Source: Paenalcaligenes hominis_A (GTDB lineage Bacteria > Pseudomonadota > Gammaproteobacteria > Burkholderiales > Burkholderiaceae_B). Taken from it: a stretch of 64,000 nucleotides of DNA. Shown one piece after another: positions 1-8,382 of the stretch. Made by a program: the position numbers and the translations under genes. The notes under the pieces are model-generated. The model did not search any database. It was given only the letters and a program-made list of their open reading frames with translations, and had not been told where the DNA came from. Where the stretch lies: positions 1 through 64,000 of the forward strand of contig NZ_JBGJKZ010000002.1 in the NCBI RefSeq assembly GCF_041359055.1, written 5' to 3'. Within the stretch, counting starts at the first letter, position 1. Each line of letters begins with the position of its first letter.

Positions 1-74
1 GAACAGGACAGTGAAACGCCTTTGCGCCGATGATAGTGGGCTGTGCGCCTGTGAAAGTAGGTCATCGTCAAGCT
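1..74 (+). rRNA. rrf: 5S ribosomal RNA, 3' part (cut by window edge)
   Basis: The first ~74 bases match the 3' two thirds of a betaproteobacterial 5S rRNA: the GAACAGGACAGTGAAACGCC segment, the central loop and the closing GTAGGTCATCGTCAAG. The 5' part lies outside the window. A strong terminator follows directly, so this is the end of an rRNA operon. The exact 3' end is uncertain by a few bases. Confidence 0.93.
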
Positions 75-87
75 CTTATACTAAAAA

Positions 88-119
88 CCCCTGTTGGTGA
101 TCCAACAGGGGTTTTTTTT
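88..119 (+). terminator. rho-independent terminator of the rRNA operon
   Basis: A perfect 10-bp stem (CCCCTGTTGG / CCAACAGGGG, four-base loop) is followed by eight T. It starts about 14 bases after the 5S rRNA end. Confidence 0.95.
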
Positions 120-159
120 CGTCTTTTCCGTATTTTTTCCGTCTTTTCCGTCTTTTTTC
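120..159 (+). repeat. short degenerate T/C-rich tandem repeat
   Basis: Four imperfect units of the form CGTCTTTTC (9 to 12 bases, T-run length varying) follow each other just behind the rRNA terminator. It is probably low-complexity sequence, perhaps a decayed duplication of the terminator tail. No function is evident. Confidence 0.6.
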
Positions 160-175
160 TGCTTTGTGCTACGCG

Positions 176-1075
176 CTAACCGTACTGGGCTCGGGCGCAG
201 CGTGCCGCAGCTAAGTCCCAAGCGGCACAGCCAATGGTTTTATACAGCAAGGGCGTGTGGTGCTTGCGGTGTGACTCATCTTGATGCAGGGCTTGCACAG
301 CGGCCCAATTGACGCGGGCTTGAATTAAATCCCCGGCCTCTTGGCGGGCGGCGTCATTATTATCAACAAAAATCTGGCTACCTTGGACCGTACTGGGATG
401 AATTTCTGCCATGTCAGGGGTATACGCACCGACAGCAATGACGAGTCGGTCAAGTAATGCACTTTCATTGTAGACGGGCTCTGAGCTACTGGTAACGGTA
501 ATGACCACATCTGAGTCGGTAGGAACTGCTTGCACGAGATGCATGTTGTTAGGGGAACCTAAGCGTTCTAGTAATGCCTGTGCTTTGCTTGGATTGCGCG
601 CTAAAAGAGAAATAGTAGCTTGAGGGTACAGGGTTAGTAATGCGTCAGCATGACCATAGGCTTGTACCCCTGAACCGATCAGTGTGATGTGTTTTGGTTG
701 TTGCCATAACAGCTCAATTCCCAGCATAGATAGCGCAGCAGTACGCCGCTCGGTGACCGTAGGCCCATCTAAAATAAATAATGGTGCGCCTGTATGGCCA
801 TCGTAGACGCAGACTAAACCTTGGATTACTGGCTCGCCCTGATCAGCATTATGTGGCATAACATTGACGAGTTTGTGCGCCCCTATGTCGTGAGCTGTTG
901 CAGGCATAGAAAGCATGGTGCCACCGTTAGGGAAGGCCAATGCCTGACGTGGTGGTGTGCTAATTTTGCCTTGTGCTTTTTCTTGAGCAGTATGAATAAG
1001 AGCTTTAACTAAGGCGGGATAGGGAAGTACTGCAGCCGTTTGGGCTCGGTCTAAGGTGGCTAAATGAGCTGTCAT
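176..1075 (-). CDS. ornithine cyclodeaminase/mu-crystallin family ketimine reductase
   Basis: A 299-residue protein of the OCD/mu-crystallin family. Visible are the TERRTAA segment (108-114), a substrate-binding-type lysine in HKLVN (68) and the NAD(P) Rossmann motif GSGVQA (134-139). Family members are either ornithine cyclodeaminases or NADPH-dependent delta1-pyrroline/piperideine-2-carboxylate reductases. The gene ends a leftward operon with a FAD oxidase and an amino-acid-type ABC importer, and an ALDH7 gene diverges from that operon. I therefore favour piperideine-2-carboxylate reductase (making L-pipecolate from a D-lysine-derived ketimine) over cyclodeaminase. The family call is firm; the substrate is inferred from context only. 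Confidence 0.85.
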   Translation of the reverse strand: MTAHLATLDRAQTAAVLPYPALVKALIHTAQEKAQGKISTPPRQALAFPNGGTMLSMPATAHDIGAHKLVNVMPHNADQGEPVIQGLVCVYDGHTGAPLFILDGPTVTERRTAALSMLGIELLWQQPKHITLIGSGVQAYGHADALLTLYPQATISLLARNPSKAQALLERLGSPNNMHLVQAVPTDSDVVITVTSSSEPVYNESALLDRLVIAVGAYTPDMAEIHPSTVQGSQIFVDNNDAARQEAGDLIQARVNWAAVQALHQDESHRKHHTPLLYKTIGCAAWDLAAARCARAQYG

Positions 1076-1093
1076 AACATTTCCCTTGTAGAG

Positions 1094-1687
1094 TTATTCA
1101 ATTAAGTCGGGTTTAGTACTAATCCACAACACAGTTGCGTCTTCATCGGTATGATTTAATACACGGTGTTGCATCCGGCTATCAATATAAAAACAATCGC
1201 CAGGATTTAGTACGGCGGGTTGGTAAAACTCGGTGTGCAGTTCAATTGAGCCCGTTAGCACATAGACGAACTCCTCGCCGGCATGGTGGCTCCAACCTTC
1301 GTCTTTCTCTAAGGTATGGGCTTTGATGCGACTAATAAAAGGCATCATGCGTTTATTAGCTAGTTGCGAGCACAACACTAGATGCTCGTAAAGTGGCGTT
1401 TCGTGCAGTTCCCCTTTGCCTTTACGCTCTATAGTGCGTCGGCCTGCCCCCATATGTTCTTGTGCTGGCGCAAATAGCTCAGCAACATCTAACTCAAAAC
1501 CCTGAGCTAAACGTAGCAATACGTCGTAAGTGGGTGAGCTGAGTCCATTTTCTATTTTAGATAGGCTAGAAGGGGCTACCCCGCAGGCTTTGCTGGCTTG
1601 ATCTAAAGTCCAATTGCGCTCTGTGCGTAAAGAGCGTAGACGTTTAGCCAATACAGATGCGCTCGATTTAAGGGTGTTAGTTGTCAC
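1094..1687 (-). CDS. XRE-family transcriptional regulator with C-terminal cupin
   Basis: A 197-residue regulator. Residues 12-67 form an XRE helix-turn-helix (GVAPSSLSKIENGLSSP is the recognition region). Residues ~115-190 form a cupin with histidines at 134/135, glutamates at 138/139 and H174. This architecture is typical of small regulators of amino-acid or polyamine catabolism, where the cupin senses the ligand. It lies 18 bases upstream of the mu-crystallin gene and 18 bases downstream of livF, within the same operon, so it most likely regulates this transport/catabolic cluster and the divergent ALDH7 gene. Ligand unknown. Confidence 0.88.
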   Translation of the reverse strand: MTTNTLKSSASVLAKRLRSLRTERNWTLDQASKACGVAPSSLSKIENGLSSPTYDVLLRLAQGFELDVAELFAPAQEHMGAGRRTIERKGKGELHETPLYEHLVLCSQLANKRMMPFISRIKAHTLEKDEGWSHHAGEEFVYVLTGSIELHTEFYQPAVLNPGDCFYIDSRMQHRVLNHTDEDATVLWISTKPDLIE

Positions 1688-1705
1688 TGTTATATCCTAA
1701 GAAGT

Positions 1706-2452
1706 CTAGGGTAATGCCGTACACGTTTGAGTTGGTTTTCTGCCCCCTAAATACGCATCACGAACTTGGGGGTTAGCTAAGAGTTCGGCACCACTACCAC
1801 ACATTGCGATGCGCCCATTTACCAGCACATACGCTCGATGTGCTAATGAAAGGGCGTGGTACGCATTTTGCTCAACTAAAAATATGGTTTTACCCAGACT
1901 AGTAATGTCTTTAAGAATGTCAAAAATTTGTTTTACTATCAGCGGCGCTAGACCTAAGCTAGGCTCATCAAGCAATATTGTACGAGGTCTGGACATCAAA
2001 GCACGAGCCATAGCTAGCATTTGCTGTTCGCCACCTGATAATGTGCCGGCACGTTGGTTACGTCTTTCTTTTAAGCGCGGAAAAAGGGCAAACATATCAG
2101 CTTTGTCTTCTTCCATGTGCTCCATACCAATGGGGAGGGTACCAATAAGTATGTTTTCTTCTACGGTCATACCTGAAAAGATACGGCGTCCTTCGGGTAC
2201 CTGCGCAATACCGTGTTTAGCAATTTCATGAGGTTGCAACTGGTCTAGACGAATACCGTCGTACATGATTTCCCCGTGTGTGATTTTAGGGTCACCAAAA
2301 ATACTCATTAATAAGGTGCTTTTGCCTGCACCATTAGCGCCGATTAGGGTTACGATTTCACCTGCATGGACTTCTAGGCTGACATCGTGCAGGACCTGAA
2401 TTGACCCATAGCCGCTACAAATATGACGAATATCTAATAAAGGTGTTGTCAT
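1706..2452 (-). CDS. livF: branched-chain-type amino acid ABC transporter ATPase LivF
   Basis: A 248-residue ABC ATPase of the LivF class: Walker A GANGAGKS (38-45), signature LSGGEQQ (138-144), Walker B ILLDEPSLGLAP. It overlaps the end of livG by four bases, indicating coupled translation. It is one of two ATPases energising the LivHM permease. The genetic company (ketimine reductase, FAD oxidase) suggests the imported solute may be a cyclic imino acid or lysine derivative instead of leucine; that is inference. Confidence 0.93.
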   Translation of the reverse strand: MTTPLLDIRHICSGYGSIQVLHDVSLEVHAGEIVTLIGANGAGKSTLLMSIFGDPKITHGEIMYDGIRLDQLQPHEIAKHGIAQVPEGRRIFSGMTVEENILIGTLPIGMEHMEEDKADMFALFPRLKERRNQRAGTLSGGEQQMLAMARALMSRPRTILLDEPSLGLAPLIVKQIFDILKDITSLGKTIFLVEQNAYHALSLAHRAYVLVNGRIAMCGSGAELLANPQVRDAYLGGRKPTQTCTALP

Positions 2453-3264
2453 GTAATAATCTCCGTACCTAAATAAGCGGCAATAACGTGGGGGTCTTGA
2501 CGCACCTCATCAGGTAAACCGTCTGCAATGACCTCGCCGTGGTCTAAGACAATCACGTGCTCGGATATATCCATAACCAGACTCATATCATGTTCAATAA
2601 GCAACACAGTGACTTGATACTCATCACGTAATGCATAAATTAACTCGGCTAGTTGTTCTGTTTCTGCTGGGTTTAGACCTGCAGCAGGTTCATCTAAGCA
2701 GATTAAACGAGGGTTTGTACACATAGCGCGCGCGATTTCTAAGCGGCGTTGACGGCCATACGGCAAGGAACCAGCTAATGCGTTTGCATCCGCGCTAAGG
2801 TTTAATCGCTCTAGCCATTGCATAGCGCGATCAACGCCAGCTTGTTCTTGTTCTTCAAATCGAGAGCTGGCTAACATGCCTCGGAATAAATTAGCATCCA
2901 GTTGTAGGTGTTGGGCTACCAGTAGATTTTCTAGTACTGTCATGTCTTGAAAAAGACGGATATTTTGAAAAGTCCGAGCAATGCCAGCACGAGCCACTAA
3001 ATGAGAGCCACCTGTAAATGGACGAGTAAGCAGTTTGGCAATAGTATGTTGTTTTTGCCCGTTGTCATCATAAAGATGGATATTTCCTGCTGAAGCATGA
3101 TAGAACCCAGTGACACAGTTAAACACAGTGGTTTTGCCGGCACCGTTAGGTCCGATAAGTGCTGTGATGGAGTTCTGGTAGACGTTAAAACTGATGTTGT
3201 TATTGGCTATGATGCCGCCAAAGCGTTGAGTTAGGCCGTCGACCTCAAGTAATATTTTTTTCAT
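2449..3264 (-). CDS. livG: branched-chain-type amino acid ABC transporter ATPase LivG
   Basis: A 271-residue ABC ATPase of the LivG class with Walker A GPNGAGKT (38-45), the extended insert between Walker A and the Q-loop typical of LivG, a YGRQRRLEIARA signature region and Walker B ICLDEPAAGLNP. It overlaps livM by four bases and livF by four bases. It is the second cytoplasmic ATPase of the importer. Confidence 0.93.
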   Translation of the reverse strand: MKKILLEVDGLTQRFGGIIANNNISFNVYQNSITALIGPNGAGKTTVFNCVTGFYHASAGNIHLYDDNGQKQHTIAKLLTRPFTGGSHLVARAGIARTFQNIRLFQDMTVLENLLVAQHLQLDANLFRGMLASSRFEEQEQAGVDRAMQWLERLNLSADANALAGSLPYGRQRRLEIARAMCTNPRLICLDEPAAGLNPAETEQLAELIYALRDEYQVTVLLIEHDMSLVMDISEHVIVLDHGEVIADGLPDEVRQDPHVIAAYLGTEIIT

Positions 3265-4778
3265 GGTTCAGAGCCTTTAAAGCTGGGGCGACGACCGCGA
3301 ATTAACCCATGGGGTCGCCAGATCATCATCATAATCATGAGTAAACCAAACACCAACACACGGTAATTGGCAAAGTCACGTAATAATTCGGGCAGCAACG
3401 TCAGCACTAAGGCGGCGATAATTACGCCTAACATGGACCCCATTCCTCCTAAGACCACAATAGAAAGAATAAGTACAGACTCAAAAAAATTAAACGAAGT
3501 GGGGTTGATGAAGCCTTGGTAGGTGGCAAAAAACACACCGGCTACACCCCCTGCGACCGCACCCATCATAAACGCAGACAATTTAACGTTGACATGATTG
3601 ATTCCCAGTGAGCGGCACGCAATTTCATCTTCGCGTAAAGCCTCCCACGAACGGCCAAGCGGCATATAACGCAAGCGGTTAAAAAAACGCAATGAAATGG
3701 CTACGATGACAAATAGCACCACATAAATCAGTAGCGATTTATAGTCATTGCTATAGGGAATACCAAAAAATTCGTGGAATGGTTCGCCACCTTTGGTAGC
3801 GCGGCGTGAAAACTCTAAACCAAACAGGGTGGGGCTAGGTGCTGCAGCACCATTGGGACCGCCGGTGACTTCGACCCAGCTCGTTAAAATTAAACGGATA
3901 ATTTCCCCAAAGCCCAAAGTGACAATAGCTAAGTAATCACCTTGCATACGCAGCACGGGAAAACCTAAAAGAGCACCGCTTAGTGCTGCAAAAATCGGTG
4001 CAAGTAATAGCGCTGTCCAAAAGCCCATATCAAAGTATTGGTAACCTAAGGCCAGAAAGTAAGCACCCACAGCATAAAAAGCCACAAAGCCAAGGTCTAA
4101 TAAACCAGCCATGCCCACTACAATATTCAAACCCAAACCGAGCAAAACATAAATTAATGCAAGTGTTAAGTTGTCTAGCCAAGTTTTAGGAAGTAGCTGG
4201 AAATAATTAAGCAAGATGGGTAGGCTGAAACCCAATATAAAAAGTAAGGGGACTAGATAACGCCAGCTGTTAACTTGATGTTTGATTTTGGGGATGCTGA
4301 TACCATAGGCAAACAGCACAAATAGCAGCATTAAAATTAAGGCAGAAGCCGCGCCCAAGGGGATATAGCCTAAAAAACCAAGGCTAATCAGTACCACACA
4401 AGCACCGCTCGTAAGGGCAAGTAAACCAAGTGTTTTAGACAAGGGTGGGGCAGAGCGTGACTCAACCTGCACATTGTGAGCATTGGAACGTTTGAAGTGG
4501 TTTAGAAAACGAATACCGCCAGGTGTTTGCGCTAAAGCCGCCACTACAAATCGACCTAGGCAAACCAATAAAGCAATAGCAATGCCATTGACAGCTAGTG
4601 GTTGACGCCAAGGTAAGAACACAAAGTCATATTGCTTTAGCACCAAATTGGTAATGGGGCCAAGGACCAGTAACGTTAATACCCCTGCTATCAGCGCCTC
4701 TTTAAGCGCATGCAGCCAATTGATGGAAACGGTGTTTTGCTGGGCTTGAACTGAGGATTTATGCGTTAGCGTATTCAT
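3261..4778 (-). CDS. livM: branched-chain-type amino acid ABC transporter permease LivM
   Basis: A 505-residue membrane permease. The C-terminal ~300 residues carry the LivM signature, including GLGLNIVVGMAGLLDLGF and GNxxGEI-like EALREDEIACRSLGI. The first ~200 residues add several extra membrane segments, making it longer than the usual 320-430 residues. It overlaps livG and abuts livH. It forms the membrane channel with LivH. Confidence 0.92.
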   Translation of the reverse strand: MNTLTHKSSVQAQQNTVSINWLHALKEALIAGVLTLLVLGPITNLVLKQYDFVFLPWRQPLAVNGIAIALLVCLGRFVVAALAQTPGGIRFLNHFKRSNAHNVQVESRSAPPLSKTLGLLALTSGACVVLISLGFLGYIPLGAASALILMLLFVLFAYGISIPKIKHQVNSWRYLVPLLFILGFSLPILLNYFQLLPKTWLDNLTLALIYVLLGLGLNIVVGMAGLLDLGFVAFYAVGAYFLALGYQYFDMGFWTALLLAPIFAALSGALLGFPVLRMQGDYLAIVTLGFGEIIRLILTSWVEVTGGPNGAAAPSPTLFGLEFSRRATKGGEPFHEFFGIPYSNDYKSLLIYVVLFVIVAISLRFFNRLRYMPLGRSWEALREDEIACRSLGINHVNVKLSAFMMGAVAGGVAGVFFATYQGFINPTSFNFFESVLILSIVVLGGMGSMLGVIIAALVLTLLPELLRDFANYRVLVFGLLMIMMMIWRPHGLIRGRRPSFKGSEP

Positions 4779-5695
4779 CAGACTTTCTCCACCGCAGGTC
4801 GGCCTAATAAGCCACTGGGTTTAAAAATGAGCACCAAGACTAAAATACTAAATGCAAAAACGTCTTTGTAATCGCTGCTGACGAGGCCAGAGAAAATGGA
4901 CTCCAACACACCCAACAATAAACCGCCCAGCATTGCACCTGGCAAAGAGCCAATGCCCCCTAATACCGCTGCACTAAAGGCTTTGATGCCAATAATAAAG
5001 CCCACATAGAAATCAAATGAACCGTAATTGAGGGTGACTAAGACGCCAGCAATGGCGGCTAAGGCTGAGCCAATTACAAATACAGAAGAAATAACACGGC
5101 CCGTATTAACGCCTAACATCGTAGCCATTTTTCGGTCTTGTTGAGTGGCGCGCGATTGACGACCCATGCTGGTGTTTTGAATAATCCACGTCAATACAGC
5201 CATAGCAAGTAGGCTAGCCACAATAATAATAAGACTCATGTAGCGCACTTGAATGAACTGAGTGGCATTGCCTAAGCGAAAGCTTCCTGCGATTAAGGTA
5301 GGTACGCCTTGAACATTGGGGCCTTGTGCTAGTTGTACATAGTTTTGTAAAACCAATGACACACCAATAGCGGTAATTAAGGGAGCTAAACGAGTGGTAC
5401 CGCGCAAAGGTCTATAGACGGTACGTTCAATGCTCCAACCGTACAGGCCCGTAATAAACATGGTCACAATCAGTGTAGTGATCAAAGCAAAAGGCACAGA
5501 TTGAATACCAAAGTAACTAATTACCGCTAAGGTAATTGCGCTGATATAAGCACTGACCATGTAGATGTCACCATGGGCAAAGTTAATCATGCCAATAATG
5601 CCATACACCATGGTGTAGCCGACGGCAATGAGGCCATAAATGGAACCCAATGTTAGGCCGTTAATTAACTGTTGCCCTAAAATATAGCTATCCAT
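4778..5695 (-). CDS. livH: branched-chain-type amino acid ABC transporter permease LivH
   Basis: A 305-residue permease of LivH type: N-terminal LINGLTLGSIYGLIAVGYT, the INFAHGDIYM loop, and the conserved KAFSAAVLGGIGSLPGAMLGG region near the C-terminus. It shares its last base with the start of livM. It is a heterodimer partner of LivM in the inner membrane. Confidence 0.93.
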   Translation of the reverse strand: MDSYILGQQLINGLTLGSIYGLIAVGYTMVYGIIGMINFAHGDIYMVSAYISAITLAVISYFGIQSVPFALITTLIVTMFITGLYGWSIERTVYRPLRGTTRLAPLITAIGVSLVLQNYVQLAQGPNVQGVPTLIAGSFRLGNATQFIQVRYMSLIIIVASLLAMAVLTWIIQNTSMGRQSRATQQDRKMATMLGVNTGRVISSVFVIGSALAAIAGVLVTLNYGSFDFYVGFIIGIKAFSAAVLGGIGSLPGAMLGGLLLGVLESIFSGLVSSDYKDVFAFSILVLVLIFKPSGLLGRPAVEKV

Positions 5696-5768
5696 GGGAT
5701 ACGCCTCCTGTTTCCGGTACTGCTAAGTGCTACGCCGAAAATCGGCGTAGCAACGAGTGCAAGATGAG

Positions 5769-6890
5769 TTAAGGAAGTTCGTTGTAACCGCCGTTACTGT
5801 CCCACTGATACATCACATAGTCCGGTTCTTTTAGGTCACCTTTGGCATCCCATTCTTTAGGACCTAAAACGGTATCAACGCGATTCTTTTTCAGCCATTC
5901 GGCTAGCTCTGTGCCACTGGTACTGTTTGCTCCTGCTAGAGCGGCAGCTAGGGATTGAATGCCAGCATACGCATAGAGCGTAAACCCATCGGATTTTTGA
6001 CCGGCTGAGCTCAGTTCTGCAATCACGTCTTTGCTGGATTCCATATTGCGTGGGTCACGAGGAAAACCCATGTAAACGCCTTTGGCGTATTGATTGCCTC
6101 CGGCAGCGGTTACGAAAGCAGGGTCTACAATGCCATCATCGGATACATAGGGCATTTCCAAACCTTGCTCTCGGATTTGACGCACTAGGGTACCGGCTTC
6201 GGCATAAAGCCCACCAAAAAATACGGCATCTACGTTTTCACCACGAATTTTGGTAACTAAAGCGTTGTAATCCCGCTCGCCTCGGTTCACGCCATCAAAA
6301 AGCACGGTTTCGGTGCCGTGTGTTTTCGCCACGTCACGCGTGGCTTCTGCTAAACCACGACCGTAGGTGTCTTTATCGTGCACCACAGCAATACGTTTAG
6401 CGCCAAGGGTATTAGCGATAAAATCCCCAATGACGGTGGCTTGTTGATCGTCTCGACCGCAAATACGCGTCATGGTTTCCAAGCCTCGCTCGGTGACGTC
6501 GGGGTGAGTAGAGCCAGTTGCCATGGAAATAATGTCGGCGTTGTCATAAATTTCTGATGCTGGCAAGGTGCTGGATGAGCAAAAGTGCCCTAGCACTGCA
6601 GCGACTTTGTCCTGATCAACAAGGCGGTTCGCCACGGCAACGGCTTGTTTGGGTTCGCACGCATCATCGGCTTTGACCAAAATGAGCTCTTTGCCATTTA
6701 TGCCTCCTGCGTCATTGATGGCTTTGGCGGCAGCGGTAGCCCCAATCCAAAGTTGATCACCAAATGCAGCATTAGGCCCAGTAAAAGGACCTGCTACGCC
6801 AATTTTTACTACCTCCTTCGCTTGCAACCCAAAAGGCAGAGTGCAAGTTAGTGCTACAGCAAGTACATGTAAACGAAATCGTTTGTGCAT
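5769..6890 (-). CDS. livK: branched-chain-type amino acid ABC transporter substrate-binding protein
   Basis: A 373-residue periplasmic type-I binding protein. It has a signal peptide (residues 1-24, ending QAKE), the start IGVAGPFTGPNAAFGDQ, GGINGKELILVKADDACEP, and a conserved disulfide pair typical of LivJ/K. It lies 73 bases upstream of livH in the same operon. The bound ligand cannot be read from sequence; the operon suggests an imino acid such as pipecolate or a lysine derivative. Confidence 0.9.
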   Translation of the reverse strand: MHKRFRLHVLAVALTCTLPFGLQAKEVVKIGVAGPFTGPNAAFGDQLWIGATAAAKAINDAGGINGKELILVKADDACEPKQAVAVANRLVDQDKVAAVLGHFCSSSTLPASEIYDNADIISMATGSTHPDVTERGLETMTRICGRDDQQATVIGDFIANTLGAKRIAVVHDKDTYGRGLAEATRDVAKTHGTETVLFDGVNRGERDYNALVTKIRGENVDAVFFGGLYAEAGTLVRQIREQGLEMPYVSDDGIVDPAFVTAAGGNQYAKGVYMGFPRDPRNMESSKDVIAELSSAGQKSDGFTLYAYAGIQSLAAALAGANSTSGTELAEWLKKNRVDTVLGPKEWDAKGDLKEPDYVMYQWDSNGGYNELP

Positions 6891-6968
6891 GTTTGTCTCC
6901 TTGTCGTAATGGAACCGTTTGAATCGCTAGAAGTTATGATGTGGATTCAAACGAGTGAGGTGCAGAGC

Positions 6969-8153
6969 TTAAACGATATTGAGTTCTACAATGGGTTTGC
7001 GCTCTAGGATGCGATCCCAACCAAGTCGGCTTAGATCTAAACTACGAAATTGACCATAAACAATCAGTTCGCTTAATGCCCGTCCTACTGCGGGGGCTTG
7101 CTGCATGCCATGACCACTAAAGCCATTCGCAAACAACACATTATTGATTTGAGGGTGAGCGCCGATGATGACATTTTGATCTAACGTGTTCATGTCGTAA
7201 TGACCAGCCCAGCTACGAATTAAACGTAGGGCTTCAAACGCAGGTACGCGCTCGGCCAATAGCGGCCATAATAGTTCATCGAAAAGCTCGTGTTGCACAT
7301 CATAGTCGGTACAGATGGGGTCTTGATCGGCGGGAGGCGAAATGCCAGCAATAAAACCATCGCCTTCAGGGCGAAAATAGGCTCCGCTTGGATCAATGGT
7401 CATGGGACAATGAGGCAATTGTGCGGGGCTTTGAAAGTAAAACACACAGCGTTTTTTTGACTCTACAGGCAGCGCTATGCCCATTTTCTGCGCTAAAGCG
7501 GTAGCGCCTGTGCCGGCTGCATTAATCAGAGCATCACACGTTATGGTTTTTTGATCATCTAAGACAACTGCGGTGATAGCAGTGTTTTTCTTGATTAGGT
7601 CAACCACTGTGCCTTGATGATAATGTGCACCTAGAGCAATAGCTTTGCGGCGCATGCCTTGCATCATGCCATAGGCATCTAGCCAACCTTCACCAGCTAA
7701 ACCTAATGCCCCGGCGGTTAAGTCCGTGGTATTCATCCAGTTAAAACGTTGATGAATTTGCGCAGGCGTAAGCAGCTCTATTTCTGCACCAAGTTGAGTT
7801 TGGGTGTGATGATTTTGTTCTAGGCTATGTTTGCCTTCAGCCGTACTAGCTAAAAACAAATAGCCACCTTCGTGAAAGGCCGGATCGGGTGCGTCATCAT
7901 TTACTTTCATGGTGTCAGCAAACTCACGAAGAAACTGCGTACCAAACTGGGACATTTGGATGTTTTCTGGGGTGGTGAACTGGTGACGAATAGACGCGGC
8001 CGATAAGGTAGTAGCGCAATATTGATAGCTTAGGTCTTTTTCAATGACCAAAATAGAGCCAGTGAAATGAGGGTTAGAGGCTAAAAAATAGGCTGCAGCA
8101 CTACCTACTGCAGCACCACCAACCACAATAACATCATAGTGGGAGTTCAACAT
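6969..8153 (-). CDS. FAD-dependent amine/imino-acid oxidoreductase (DAO/FOXRED1-like)
   Basis: A 394-residue protein of the D-amino-acid oxidase-like (DAO) superfamily. The N-terminal dinucleotide motif VVGGAAVGSAAAYFLA covers residues 10-25, followed by the TTLSAASIRHQF segment seen in FOXRED1/sarcosine-oxidase-like enzymes and the C-terminal NVLFANGFSGHGMQQAP FAD-binding motif. It is the first gene of the leftward operon and divergent from an ALDH7 gene. A role as an L-pipecolate oxidase feeding piperideine-6-carboxylate to that dehydrogenase fits, but D-hydroxyproline or sarcosine-like substrates are possible. Confidence 0.85.
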   Translation of the reverse strand: MLNSHYDVIVVGGAAVGSAAAYFLASNPHFTGSILVIEKDLSYQYCATTLSAASIRHQFTTPENIQMSQFGTQFLREFADTMKVNDDAPDPAFHEGGYLFLASTAEGKHSLEQNHHTQTQLGAEIELLTPAQIHQRFNWMNTTDLTAGALGLAGEGWLDAYGMMQGMRRKAIALGAHYHQGTVVDLIKKNTAITAVVLDDQKTITCDALINAAGTGATALAQKMGIALPVESKKRCVFYFQSPAQLPHCPMTIDPSGAYFRPEGDGFIAGISPPADQDPICTDYDVQHELFDELLWPLLAERVPAFEALRLIRSWAGHYDMNTLDQNVIIGAHPQINNVLFANGFSGHGMQQAPAVGRALSELIVYGQFRSLDLSRLGWDRILERKPIVELNIV

Positions 8154-8382
8154 GAGACGCAGACTCCTGAGTGTGAAATAATTAAGGTGACCGATGCGTG
8201 TTAAGCATAAGTTGGCTTATTTACATTATTTTCATAATTCAAAATAAAAGCGCTTGGTGTTTTCCCTTGGGCAATAAATTTCTTAAAAGAAAGGTGTTAA
8301 CCTTAAAGTGAAAATTAGCGTGGTAATGGAAAAACAGGATGTGAATTTATTCAGCCTATAGTGAACCCACTAAGGAGTCGGT

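Noticed and set aside
120..159. Possible CRISPR-like or regulatory repeat after the rRNA terminator
   Set aside because: Units are 9-12 bases, degenerate and without spacers; more likely simple sequence.
1809..2231. 140-residue plus-strand frame inside livF
   Set aside because: Antisense shadow of an ABC ATPase with conserved motifs on the minus strand.
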